Assembly (NCBI GenBank): GCA_963921825.1 | Contig: OY997591.1 | Span: forward strand, 43,793,825 to 43,857,824 | DNA from: Erodium maritimum | Lineage: Eukaryota > Streptophyta > Magnoliopsida > Geraniales > Geraniaceae | Reading direction: 5' to 3' | Length of the DNA stretch: 64,000 bases | Part shown: positions 13,508 through 25,049 of the stretch, piece by piece | How positions within the stretch are numbered: position 1 is the first letter of the stretch | Layout of the letters: each line of letters starts with the position of its first letter | Translations under genes and position numbers: made by a program | Notes under the pieces: model-generated | Seen by the model: only the letters and a program-made list of their open reading frames with translations | The model's database searches: none | Told to the model about the DNA's origin: nothing

Positions 13508-15110
13508 TTGATAAGTGATGATTTTATTCAGGAACTTGAATTTTATAGATAAAAATCCAAGCTGTAAGAAGATACGACCCTCAGGAATGGGGGATCAACT
13601 TGATAACCTTAAAAAAGAAAAAAACCACAGAAGCTTAAAAAATAAGCTTAGCCTGAAACCAACAAGACAATAAGCTTGGGCCGTAGAGGAAGACATCCCA
13701 CAGGCGTGTAGCTTTGTTTAGACACCCAGACCGGCCTTAAGAAAACCAAGCCAGTAGATTAAACACCCGCTGAATCAGACATGGAGTAAAGTTTACAAAA
13801 CAGAGACGGAGCACCACTCTCAAAGGAGGATGGGGAAGGGGATTGGGAGTCAGGAGCTATCTCCCCAATACCCTCATTAAAACCATCTTCCTCATCGTCC
13901 GTTCCAGAACCTATGCAATCCTTGGTGAGCGAGCTTTGGAGGATACTTGTTTTCACAACTAATTTCAATTTGGACCACTTTGAGTGTCTGATCGCCCTAT
14001 CCCTGCTCCGAGAACGTTCCTTAGACTTCGGTTGATGGAAGACAACTGTTGGGGACTTCTTAGCTCCCTTTAGCCGTCTACCTCTCTTTCCAGAAGATTT
14101 TCTTTGACTACCCACTAGGTCCTCAATCGGTTCAAAGCCCATGCAAAAGAGATCCATAGAAGGGGCGATCGGGATGGAAGAGTCCTCCGGGGAGAAAAAA
14201 TCATCCTCAAAATTCATGTAACCTTGATTGGGGCTGACTAACTGTATCGACCCCATCTGCTGTTGCTATTGGAGTAGGCCCAGACAAGGAGGGAACACTC
14301 TTAACTTGTTGGGTTGACAACCGAAGCCCATTAAGCTATGTAGGTCCAGCCAAATTCACCCCGCAATTCACAGTCGGATATGTGAGAGAGGGACCTAATT
14401 GAGCTGAATCAAACGGCCTAGCCGTAGGCCCGATTTGTTCCACAGAAACTAATGAGCCCAAGTCACTCACTGTGGCAGCACGCACGCAGTGATTGCCGTC
14501 TGAAGCAGATGGGATCGATTCAAGAGAATCCCTAAAATCTCTCTGAATTGATTTCGAAATCAGTGGACCGTGATTCACGAGATCACATATCAATTTTGGA
14601 TCCTGCGGGTCGACAACGAATCTATCAACAACGCCCCGAGAATACTTCTCCGGTGAGTTGCCGGAACCAGCTGATTGTTCCTTATTCACCAATTCCGAAC
14701 CATTGTTCCCACCTACACCCATTTCTCGATTGTTGTGCTTCAACCTATCAACCAAAGGTAAGCTATGTTTTTATAATTCAGAAACAGAGCAAGTGCTCTG
14801 TTTTTCGCAACAATATCTCAGAGTTCCCTTCCTTCTCCAATTTCCAACGAGCGGCTGCAACAAAAAGTGTGTGCCTATCGACTGTGAACCTATTTAACCC
14901 TTCAACAGAGTTTGCAACATCATCTTTGGATTCAAAACGAATAAGCCCAAAAAACCGGCCATTGTGATTAGGACGCTTCAAGACGGAAGCAGACACGATA
15001 GTACTGTAAGAGCCAAAGACTTTCTTTACCCATTTCTCTGAAGCCTCTGGAGGAAGGTTGCAAAAAAAGTTTCATCTTCTTGTACCTTATAACCCAAAGG
15101 TTTAATCAAT
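13508..15110 (-). mobile_element. RRM-type LINE ORF1 relic, minus strand
   Basis: Read on the minus strand, an RRM lies at about 15080-14800: FFCNLPPE resembles RNP2 and GRFFGLIRF resembles RNP1. It is followed by a low-complexity middle and a basic AT-hook-like GKRGRRLKG segment followed by SPTVVFHQ near 14030-14095. The same order and the same two motifs occur in the ORF1 at 53437-55197, so the two are related. The 3' end is a run of seven T on the plus strand (about 13507-13513), the complement of an A tail, preceded by an AATAAAAT-like stretch. Frames change at least twice and no ORF2 follows. No target duplication was found. Confidence 0.75.
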
Positions 15111-15439
15111 AATTTTAATAAATTAAATATCATTAATAACACTAAGTATTTAAATATGATCCGACAACCATTCCAACCTATTAGTGAAAACCCGACTATT
15201 TTACCCAGAGACAATTATCTTACCCACTAAAAACCCAAAAAAAAATGTTTTCCGGACTAGTTAGAAGGTATCTAGGAATAATGAAATTTGCAATTTTTTA
15301 TTTTATTGTATAGTAAATATATAGGAAAAATATATACACACCTAACAGTGAAACCTAAAACCCAAAATCATCCGCTGCTCCCCCTTTTTCTCCGTCTTCA
15401 CTCATTTCTTCCCTCTGACCAACGCTTTCATTATCACGC
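15111..15439. other. Stretch with no supported gene
   Basis: The first part is AT-rich. The right part (from about 15350) becomes CT-rich (CCCCCTTTTTCTCCG), which resembles a plant 5' UTR leading into the exon-like blocks that follow. Confidence 0.4.
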
Positions 15440-16159
15440 CCAAGAACAGAAGGAAGACGCCAAGAAACAACAAGAAGTCGCGACGGAGACGGCGACAAGC
15501 CGCCAGGAGACGTCCCTCTCCCTGACCCCTCCTTGGGTGCGTACTATAGCGTCTTCACCGACATGTATGGCTCCTACCCAAATCGTTGCACTTTATATCT
15601 CCACGTCTCAAATCAACCTCACCGAGGAACCAAATCGTCATCTTATAGTTCAAAACCAACCTGCAAATCAATATTGTCGGCCTATAATTTTGAGAGGGGG
15701 AAGAACGTCTTGAGAGTCCAAGAATGGCAGAAAACTTTCATAGATGTCCTCGAGGAAGTTATCTCAGTCAAAGGCGTTTACGATCTCTTCCTCCCCGCAG
15801 CTCTAAGAGACTTACTAAGGTAGGTGTTGTTCTTCATGGTTATATTTCATATTCTTTGGTCTATTATAACTTTTTAGTCAGCTTAAATATCATATGTTAA
15901 AGGAACCTGTTTGAAACTCTTATCGAGTTTAAGCTAGACCATTGTCGCATTCACTATGCAATTTTCCCCCAAAACTAGAGTGTATAGTCATGGTAAATGG
16001 TAGACCCAAATTATTTCTCATCCAAGGGCAGCAGTTGGAGGGTAGAGATGATTACAAAGATCGGTCGTAATTGATTAACAAATATATAGGCATTGGCGAC
16101 ATTCCACAGGAGCTTAAGAACCTAATTGAATTCCTAGGAAGCTGGGGTAAAAGATCAAG
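15440..16159 (+). CDS. Three exon-like blocks of an unrecognised gene (partial)
   Basis: An open frame up to 15819 ends at a good donor (AAG|GTAGGT). An 83-base intron (15820-15902) with a pyrimidine-rich part and an AG acceptor keeps the frame into a second block that encodes NLFETLIEFKLDHCRIHYAI before a stop near 15975. A third block, 16090-16159, lies between an acceptor (ATATAG) and a donor (AAG|GTAATC) and encodes GIGDIPQELKNLIEFLGSWG. In-phase junctions and amphipathic Leu/Glu-rich peptides look like a host gene. I do not recognise the protein. The start codon is uncertain, and block two has no clear donor, so this may be a gene fragment. It stops ~110 bp before the hAT-like terminus. 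Confidence 0.4.
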
Positions 16160-16268
16160 GTAATCGATTCAGTAATTAGTAAAATCACCTCTTTGATTTT
16201 TGAAACATAAAAATTGACACTATTTATATGACAGGGAAGTCAAATTTGGTCAATTTGGCCACTCCTGT
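16160..16268. other. Spacer before the hAT-like terminus
   Basis: No gene seen. The last eight bases, ACTCCTGT, are the candidate left target duplication of the hAT-like element. Confidence 0.4.
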
Positions 16269-17693
16269 CAGGGCCGACCCAATCATTATTGGAGCATAAA
16301 GCGAGAATTTGATCGATGCCTTTTTTTCCTTATGAAAGAATATAATAGAAAAATAAGCAAACTTGTTCATATAGAAAGATTATACTATATGATATTTAAA
16401 TATGAGCTTCAACATCTACTTATAAAACTCAAAGTCTAAAATGTATGGTAGAGATTAATTTTCAGTAAGACAACCTCCATGGATAAGATTTATCGTCTAG
16501 AATTCTATACAAGAATTCAAAACTTTAAGGATTCACATTTATCTATACATAAGATCCACTCGTGCCAAGTTCAAATATGATGGATTCAATATAATTCTAT
16601 ACAGTTACACCAAATTATGTTAGTTTATATGTGATGTCGTGTATGCTCGCTTTAACATCAAGTTCTAGAAATCTTCACACTTACAATATTTGTTAAATAC
16701 TAAATATAAGTTCTAACTAGGATCAGTAAAATATAAAGGAAATTAAGAAAAGTCATAATCGACACTAACAATGGAAGATAAAGGATAGCTAGAACCAACG
16801 ACATTCGGTATTGAAACTCGCCGGTTAATTGATAAAAATAAGATAGGAAAAGTCCAACACATTCTTTATATTATCGTAGGATATATGTCCACATTCATTT
16901 AACTTTTATTGCATTCTAAATGTTAAAGAAGTTCATAAACAAACTCAAGACTAAGAAATCAAAAACAAATAATCATTCATGTTCATGACCTCTAGTCTTT
17001 CCTCTCCGTTGAGCATCTCCATATCAAGATCGGAAAGTATTTCCATCTAATATGAGTGAATAATTTCCCAGGAGTTTGGACAATACAAATATATGTGATG
17101 GGTATATAAATTCAACTTTATTTATTGTCTTGTTTAATCATGAAATGAAACTTTCGCAATACCTTTTTATTGTAATATTTTTAGAGTTTCTCTTTCTTTT
17201 TTGATTTGTACTTTAGTCAAAATACTCTTGGTTTCTTACAATACTTTCATAGTTTATAGTGTATATTAGTACTTCTAAGTTTCAATATTTTCAAACTCAA
17301 TATGACTCATGCTTCTAGTGCATGAAGTTCATGGATTATTCATCGATAAATGCTCTTATTTTTTTACGATTTGTTAATACATGTCATGTTTCATTTCCAA
17401 TAAGACAATAATGATATTATTTAAGATTCGTCTGTAGATTCATAGTTACATTATTTGAATGTCTGATAAATTGGTTTACAAAATATTAAAAGAAGTAGGA
17501 AATATCAAATCAACACTTAATGGATTTCTCATATGTTTGCACCATAATTTTTTGCTGCTATGATCGGACGTCTATATACATATTGGATTTTGTTTTCAAT
17601 TTTGAGGGATTTCATTTCCAAACTATCTTGGTTTGAACATTTCCGTAATGAAGTTGATAAATTGATTGTCATTCATCAAAAAAATACTAGTGT

Positions 17694-18290
17694 CACTACT
17701 ACTGATCTTGACTTGGGTGACGGATCTGATCCGTCACCCAGGTTAGCTTATCCGTCAACCTGGATCTTGGCTGACGGATACATCCGTCGGCCAAGATCCG
17801 TCGGCCAAGTATTTGGCCGACGGATGCGACAATCCATCGGTAGGCTGAACATTGGCCCGACGGATCCCATCCGTCAGCCAAAAATGATCACCTTAGTCAC
17901 AGATTCGATCCGTTAGTCTGCTTCAGTGACCCTACCGATGGATCCTACTCGTCAGCCAAGAAGTTACACCTGGCCGACATATCAGACCCGTCGGCAAGGT
18001 GTAACTTCTTGCCTGACGGATGATACCCGTCGACAGGGTGATATAGCTTGCCTGACGGATCATACCCGTCAGCAAGGTGGAATCTCTTGCCAGTCGGATC
18101 ACTCCCATCAGGCAAGTGGTTACACCATGCCGACGGGTCGTATCCGTCAGGCAAGTGTTTACACCATGTCGACGGGTGTCATCCGTCAGGCAAGTCGTTC
18201 CACCTTGCCGACAGATGCCATATGTCGGGCAAGGGTTACCACCCTGCCGACGGGTGCGATCTATCGACCAGGTTTGAGTAGAAAAACAAA
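17694..18290. repeat. Left subterminal repeat array of the CACTA element
   Basis: There are about a dozen direct and inverted copies of a core around GCCGACGG(A/G)T / ATCCGTC(A/G)G, often spaced about 40 bases apart and separated by GCAAG-ended spacers. In En/Spm the TNPA protein binds repeated subterminal motifs to bring the ends together; these repeats are the obvious candidates for that role here. Several ORFs read through the array in all frames and are repeat artefacts. Confidence 0.85.
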
Positions 18291-18603
18291 AAAAAATGTT
18301 TCAAAATTCATGCACCCAACCGTGCATTAAAATGTACCTGTTCCTGTACCATCCAAACCGTAATAACAGCAAGCACACATACAAACCATAAACACGGCAA
18401 CCAAACATCCAACCGACATTATCAAATATAGTAGTTCTAAATAAGTTTACCAGTGCACGGAACATAAAAAGTTATCAGTTCACGTATCCAAATATCATAA
18501 TGTTCATAGGAAAAAGGGGAGGACTGACTAAGGTAAAGATGGCAGGGCTGATGGCGGGGTCTCTAAAGCCGGAGTCGCTGACGGTCTGAAAGAAGAAGGC
18601 ACG
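18291..18603. other. Spacer between subterminal array and TNPA-like gene
   Basis: No gene seen. It would be the 3' UTR/downstream region of the minus-strand TNPA-like gene. Confidence 0.5.
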
Positions 18604-19187
18604 ATGGTGTTCTACTGAGTGTAAGCCCAAGAGTTGAACAACTCCCGGAATCGAGCTTGTTCCGCAGCTTGGGCAGAAATCCTGGCCTCCATTTCTAGGC
18701 GCTGCTCCTCCATCAACCGGCGTTGCTCCTCCAATTTCTGAGCGAACTCAGCCTGTTGATCAGCCAAGCGAGTCTTCAGGTCTTCTAGCTCCACAGACGA
18801 GCTGACTGAACGCGCACTAGAGCACCCACTGGCTCCCACATCCCGTTGGGTTGGGAGCTTGACCGCCTTCCCGATGCCTGATTGGAGTCTGCCCTTCTGG
18901 TGTGTACCCGTGATAATCTGGATGAGGGGGAGCTCTTCCTCCAAAGTCAATGCCTTCGCAACAGTAGGCGATGAACCCTCGCATTCCGTCACCTGTGACT
19001 GCGATAACCGCTCACGGGCCTCATCCACAACAGCTTTGGCATGTGCCTGAGATACATAAAACACCAATATAATTTACTGTAATATACGATACATGATAGA
19101 AAAAACCATAATCGTATTACCTTAAAAATAAGTGATGCAATAAATGTAATTAAAACAAGATATACCGCTCTTTTCACGTTCTCCTTG
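18604..19187 (-). CDS. TNPA-like CACTA protein, 3' exons
   Basis: The last exon (about 19048-18612) follows an acceptor (CTCAG) and encodes AHAKAVVDEARERLSQ, a Ser-rich stretch, then a predicted coiled coil rich in Glu, Gln and Arg (from VELEDLKTRLADQQ to the end) and a stop at 18612. A short exon upstream, 19187 to about 19170, ends at a GTATAT donor. The pattern (VVDEA...E helix plus C-terminal coiled coil) fits the Transposase_24 / Ptta-En/Spm family, the DNA-binding partner of TNP2. The rest of the gene lies at 32258-33443, separated by the Athila insertion. Confidence 0.75.
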
Positions 19188-20753
19188 TGACGCCCTGAGA
19201 ATTAACTCACAAAAAGGGTGCGGCAAGCGCACCGGTCGTCAAGTAGTATTTCAGTTCAAGTCCGGTTATCGTACCCAAGGGAGCAATAAAACAGTCACTC
19301 AATTTAAAATCCGTTAGTTAATCTGTCTCTGAAAAGATTTTTTTTTGGTTTTAAAGATGTAAATAGCAAGTTGAAAAAGCAATTAAAGTAAAGTGAGAAC
19401 AAATACGAGGCAAAAATAGCAGATGTTGTGAAATTCAGAAGAAAAAAAAGGTGATCTAGGACTTTACCGGGGTCACAATATGACGATTAATTCGCAGGGA
19501 TTTGTGTTTACATGTGCAAAAAAGGTAAGTTTAAAGGTAACAGAAGTTCTCTCGACTGGTCCTAAACATCTTTCAATCGAATTAGGTCCCTAGCATAATC
19601 TGACCACCTAGTTATTTCTAATCTGGGTGTAGTGAGACATACAACATTACGATTCATGAACTCCTCTAACTTTCGGTTTATACGCTTATAGCTGTTACAC
19701 TCGTGTTAACCTAACTTTATTATAGACTAGATTTAAACCCGAGTTACATAATCCTTAGTCCTTTTAGTCACTCTCATCTTTCGATTGTTAAATGCTAAAA
19801 CCTAATCAATTATCAAGTGACCAATTTGATGAAGCATTAAGTTCAAATCATGCAAACAATAATCCAAACACAAATTGCACATAATAAACACGAACCCATT
19901 GAATTAATTCATCGTATTGTTTCCCCTAGACCTAGATCATTGGAAATTTAGCTCATGGAGAGGAAGGAAGAACACAAAGAAGAAGATGAACAAGAGAAAA
20001 ACATATTTCAAAGATAAAGTTGATACAAAATACCGATTCAATGATGAAAATCTCAAAGTTGCTTCAATCCTTGCTCCTAAGCACTTCTCTCTCACCAAAA
20101 CTCAACCCTAACTCTTAATCTCTCTAAAATAACTCTCAACACAAGTTCTTTTTTTTCCTTAATGGATGCTCTTCTATATATAGGACTTCAAGACCTCTTT
20201 CCCTACTCCAAATCAGAATTGGAATAGGTAAATTTGGCTTTTAAATGAGGAAATTTCCTATTTTTATGCCAAAACGGAGCTGGGAGAAGGCCTAACGCGT
20301 GTGGCCCGGAGCGTGGCCCGGAATGGGCCCAAAAACGGGCCGGAATGTGGCCCGGAACGTGCTGGAATCCGGCCCGGAATAAGACCCGGAATGGGCCGTA
20401 AACTTGGCCGGAATGAGGGCCAGAACGGCCCTCTTCCCGTATCCGAACAGTGACGACCCCTTGACGAAAGTTGTAGATCTTTGAATTCTCTTTGATTTGA
20501 TTTATTATATGAAGCAATTCGAAGTTCGTATGAGGGAGTTATGCCCTTCGCAAGATCAGTCAGCTTCCACAACTCCTAAAACGGGTTTCCCTCTATTTTT
20601 GCCTTTTTTTCGATCAAAACACCTACAAAACACAATGAGAGACAAAATACGAGTAACGAGAGAAAAGTGCACCAAATTGTACAACCCCGGGACTAAAAAT
20701 CTCAATAATGTGGGCTAAAACATCCAAAACTGGTGCATTTTATGCCTACATCA
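19188..20753 (-). repeat. 3' LTR of the Athila-type element
   Basis: It ends TGACGCC... on the plus-strand left and ...CTACATCA on the right, so on the minus strand it runs TGATGTAGG...GGGCGTCA. A purine-rich GTGTGGGGTGT tract lies immediately outside its right edge, as expected for a polypurine tract. A TATA-like CTATATATAGG sits at 20174-20184, followed in the minus direction by the transcribed part. A GC-rich patch at 20285-20430 holds repeated GGCCCGGAA words. Confidence 0.9.
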
Positions 20754-23127
20754 ACACCCCACACTTGAACTTTTCTCGCCCCAAGAAAACTAAACTAAGA
20801 AAGCAATTTAAAGATATGTCCCAGTTAAACCCCGAGGTTCACCTTGATAGGAGGAGTCCGGGCCTCCTTTATTCAAAACAATGAAAAGTAAAGATGCACG
20901 TGCAATGCATGAATTTAAATCTAATGCATTCCTAAAACACACTACATGATGCATGCAAAAGGGAACAAAAGTAGGTGATTTGCCAAGAACGAATGCAATA
21001 ATGATCATAAGAGTTTTCTCAGAGTTGTCACATGCTTCAAGTCCTTACACACATCAAAGAAACATATAGTCCGATGAATACAGTTTAAGCATGATGCTAC
21101 TCACATTCAAGAATAACTTTTTCCATTTAAACTTGCATTTCCTCATTTACTCTAACCATTTGTTTTCTCTTTTCCCTATACTCGGAGTTTAGAAGTTCAT
21201 ATGCTATCATGTTAGATCCATCTCCACTAATTGTAAGGAATTATAACTAATTAAGAATCAGAAAGGTCTTTAATTAAGCTTGTAATGTAAGGCTAGGCAA
21301 AAGGTAGGGAAGGAATATGAAAAGAAGCTCAAATAGATATCTCAAGACAAGAATGCTTCATTCTCACGCCAACAATATATCACACATCCCAAACCCCGTT
21401 TGTGCACCATTCACCATTTGCATTCTCTACCACCATTTTCCTTTTAATTGAATAGCTATATGTAGCACTAATTTGTGCTCATTCTTTTTTTAGCTATCCA
21501 AATTTTCACTACCTTTATCCAAACCACCATCTCGCCTTACCCCACACTTATTTTTCACTAGGGATATAAAATTGTTATTGTTCCCTCTTTTCCCATTTTG
21601 TTCTCTTTTTTTTGGGGGTGTAAAGCTATAATAATTTCTCTCAATACAACCCAATGGCATATAAATACATTTTTTTTTCTCTTTCGCTTACTCAACATCC
21701 TAAATAATAACCCCTCTCAATGAAGCACCTAAGCCAAGAGATATGGGTTCAAACAATAACGAGGATATAAAAAGAAACGAAAGACACATAGGATCATAAT
21801 GTTCGGGTTAGAAACGACAGGCTAAAGCTCAAATGGGATGACTAAGAGATATAATTATGCAAAGGTAGGCAATTTTGGCTCAAACGGTCCATAGATGGCC
21901 TAAAATCATTTTCTTAATTAACCATGTTCCTTATTCTTATTTCGCCTCGAATGGGTCATACATGTCGTTCTAGACTCAACTTACCATGCATAGGAATCAA
22001 GGAAAATCAACCATAGTTCTAGCAAACACTTGAAACACGAGTGAACGAGCTAATCACAATGCATGTGCTCTCATACTCATTCGATTCATTTATGTCCAAA
22101 TACAACTCTAACTTATGCAAAGAAATTGGCATTTACGACAGTTCAATCATCGAAATCTTAAGAACATCTACATTATACTCACATATCACCAGAAAATATT
22201 TTTTTGATTTATTTTTTGAATTTTTGAATTTTTTTTTTGGATTTTTCAAAGTTTTTATGACACGAAATGATGCATGAACACACAAAATAATACACAATGC
22301 AATGCAAGGCATACCCCACCCCACACTTGAAACTCAGCACTGTCCCCAGTGCGACTCTAAACACATATCTACACATGCACATGATGGATAAATAACGAAA
22401 GAACACCCCACACTTATGATCAGCAGGTATAAACAGTTCACACAACCTATATGCTTTTTCTATCAGCACGACAAGTCAGGCACTCATGGCCCCCAAATAG
22501 CATACAAGAAGTAAATAGCGATAGATAATATAAAATAGGAGAAGAAGAGATACTGCCCCTCGAAGAATCGCTACGTGAACTGCACTGATGGTGGATATCC
22601 TCGTGCATGGATGGGTGGAGAGCTCTTTGCCCGAGAAAACCTCCAGGAGGTTTGGCACCAAAATCTGTTTCGCTGCTCTCATCTCGCTCCCCACGCCATG
22701 TGTTGGGTTGCCTCCCAACCAACGCATTTGTTTAACGTCGTTAGCTCGACGAAAAGGGTGGCCACAGAAGCCACCCAAGCATTGCTCCAGAAGCCACTGA
22801 TCGGCAGAGCACCTGCTAGACACAGACTCAAAAATAGAAAACACATTCAAACACGAAAAATAAAAAGATAGAGCTTCTCCATAACCATAGCGCCCGAGCA
22901 CTGCTGACAACATAGAAAACCGGTTAGACACACAGCAGGCATATCAAAATAATAATGGAGAAACTCAACACATATATACAAAAAGGATATAAAGTGACCC
23001 GTCTGTGGGGCGGGTCTCATTGGTTCCCCGAGGAACCCCCAGGTCGAGACTGGTACCAATCTGACTTCATCCGCTGCCTAATCCAATCAATGTGGCCCGG
23101 CATTCCTTTCTAGAGATCCACTTGCTC
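20754..23127. other. Non-coding 3' spacer of the Athila-type element
   Basis: This is AT-rich sequence between the third ORF and the 3' LTR with no supported gene. Long non-coding spacers are usual in Athila elements. It contains several short GTGTGGG-type purine tracts (complements of CCCACACTT at 20757, 21541, 22318 and 22406). Confidence 0.7.
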
Positions 23128-24225
23128 TCAGACGTACCGAATATCAGTGGACTGACGTAGGAGAATAGTGTCCTGCCTGCCCTGGCCCTGTCTCAAGTCA
23201 GCTACCTCATGCCGGAGCTCAGTCATCTCCTCCTGCAGAGCCATCACTTGCTCCTCTAGTGTCGGATTACCCCCAACACCCTCAAGAAGCGCTTTCTTGC
23301 TGAAGAAGACTCTGTCTATATAATCTCCCTGATGAGGGAGAGGAATGGCTTCTTCTTGTGGATCCTCCCGCATCCCGAAATATTGTGACAATTGGGTGGC
23401 TATGGCAGCACACCCAATTTTTACATCTTTCTTCTTGCCCTGCCCCTCTAAATAATCCATGATCAACGACTCAAATGGGGCTCTTATTCCCACCTCAAAG
23501 CAGTACACAATCTCGATTTCCCTATGTGTAAGGGTATGAGCATTGTCTCCCCTACCAAATATGGTGTACGGCAAAATCCTGTGGAAGTATCTTAGCACCG
23601 GGGATTTCAACCGAGTAGCATTCAGAATGTTGGTAAAGGCATCTCCCGGTTTTGAAATGTGTCCCCAACATTCCGATAATGTGGGTAATTTGGGTAGGTT
23701 CCCATTATAGGGAGTGAAACCGAGAGCAATCCCAAAGTCCCTCTCGGAGAGTCTAAACCATCGTCCACATAAACGGAAACACACAGGTGTGTCTCCATAG
23801 GTCCACTGAATGCTGAACGACGCTAGGAACTCTAGGGTCAAGTTCCTATAGGAACGAGGATGCCAGGTGGGTAAGGATGACCAACCGACTCTCTCGAGCC
23901 GATTGATGAAATCCTCCTTGCATCGGAGGCCTGTGTGGACAAAGCCCAAGTCCACAAACTTGGGTGTCATAATTTCTCGCCCCCTTATAAGATCGAGGCG
24001 AGCATTCCGAACGGGACCACCACTAAAAATAAGGCAAGGCAGGCCAGGGGTACCTATATCCGCGTCAGGCGAACGTGGACGTTGTGGCATTGGACTCGTG
24101 TCAAGCCTGGATTCCGGTTGCTCAGGATGCTCCGGGGACTCTTGGTTCCTTGCTTGAGAGGTTGACCCTTCCCCTGATGTACCCTTTCGGGTCCTCTTCC
24201 TTTTGTACTGGATTGTCTCTGACAT
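23128..24225 (-). CDS. Third ORF of the Athila-type element (Athila ORF family)
   Basis: This is a long ORF downstream of integrase, the position held in Athila by the extra, sometimes env-like, ORF. The N-terminus is basic and Pro-rich. The middle has the W-F-R-L-S-E-R-D-F-G-I-A-L-G-F signature typical of the plant 'Athila ORF-1' / retrotransposon-associated domain. The C-terminus is a Glu/Gln-rich coiled coil. I see no clear signal peptide or transmembrane segment, so an envelope role is not supported by the sequence. It is part of the fossil element. Confidence 0.75.
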   Translation of the reverse strand: MSETIQYKRKRTRKGTSGEGSTSQARNQESPEHPEQPESRLDTSPMPQRPRSPDADIGTPGLPCLIFSGGPVRNARLDLIRGREIMTPKFVDLGFVHTGLRCKEDFINRLERVGWSSLPTWHPRSYRNLTLEFLASFSIQWTYGDTPVCFRLCGRWFRLSERDFGIALGFTPYNGNLPKLPTLSECWGHISKPGDAFTNILNATRLKSPVLRYFHRILPYTIFGRGDNAHTLTHREIEIVYCFEVGIRAPFESLIMDYLEGQGKKKDVKIGCAAIATQLSQYFGMREDPQEEAIPLPHQGDYIDRVFFSKKALLEGVGGNPTLEEQVMALQEEMTELRHEVADLRQGQGRQDTILLRQSTDIRYV

Positions 24226-25049
24226 CCGGAAGTTTTGTTCCTCTCTGGATTGGCACGGACTAAAGCACGGGCAGGGTCGCTGGGCGTGCCGGAACACGAC
24301 ATGGGACGAGCGTCTTACCGTGCCGGAACGCGGAACCAAAAAGGTTCGCTGGGCGTGCCGGATTGTGTGCCGGAGTGGTCGCTGGGATGGCCCAGAATGT
24401 GAACCGGAACGGGCTCTCGAGCGCACCTGTGACCTTCCTTGGGAAACGATGAGTGGCCGGACTGAGCTGGGATAGAGGGGGTAGGTTGCTATTTGTTTGG
24501 AGGACGGGAGGTGAGAGGGATGTGGAGGATTGGAGCTGTGGAGGGGTTGTGCTGTGTTGTTGTGGTTCTGTGGTGAAAGGGAACTCAGAAGGAGGTTTTG
24601 TGGAGAGGTGAAGCGAAGGGATAAGGTGTGGGGATAAAAAGGAAACAAAAGGAGTGGAGGATAGGGCTCGCACGACATCCAAGGGGCTGCTTCTGGTCTG
24701 GCCCGGTAAGCGACACAGAACGCGCTTCTGAGCGGCCCGGTGCATGACCCGTTCCGTTCTTCCGACTGGCCCTCTGAGAAGCCCTTGGCGGCCTGAATTC
24801 CGGCCCGGTTTGTCATCCGGTCCGTGTTTTTGGGAGGCCCTCTTGGTCGCCCGTTCCGTATGACTCAGAGGATTACAACAGTGGCGCTTGCTCTTTTCTT
24901 TTTCTTCAGACCCCAACCCTGGTACCTGCAGTGACAGACATCCTTAATCAGGACTACTTAAAACATAATAAATACATATACACACCTCGGGTTGCCTCCC
25001 GAGGAGCGCCTTTGTTTAAAGTCGTTGGCTCGACTTAAAGGCGGGTTAG

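Noticed and set aside
17926-18330. Overlapping ORFs on both strands in the left CACTA array
   Set aside because: They follow the repeated GACGGAT-type units in several frames; the peptides are only repeat translations.
19917-20111. 64-codon ORF identical in both Athila LTRs (also 31420-31614)
   Set aside because: It is identical only because the LTRs are recent copies; it has no domain and an LTR location.
23128-24225. Athila third ORF as a true envelope protein
   Set aside because: I see no clear signal peptide or transmembrane helix; only its position resembles env.
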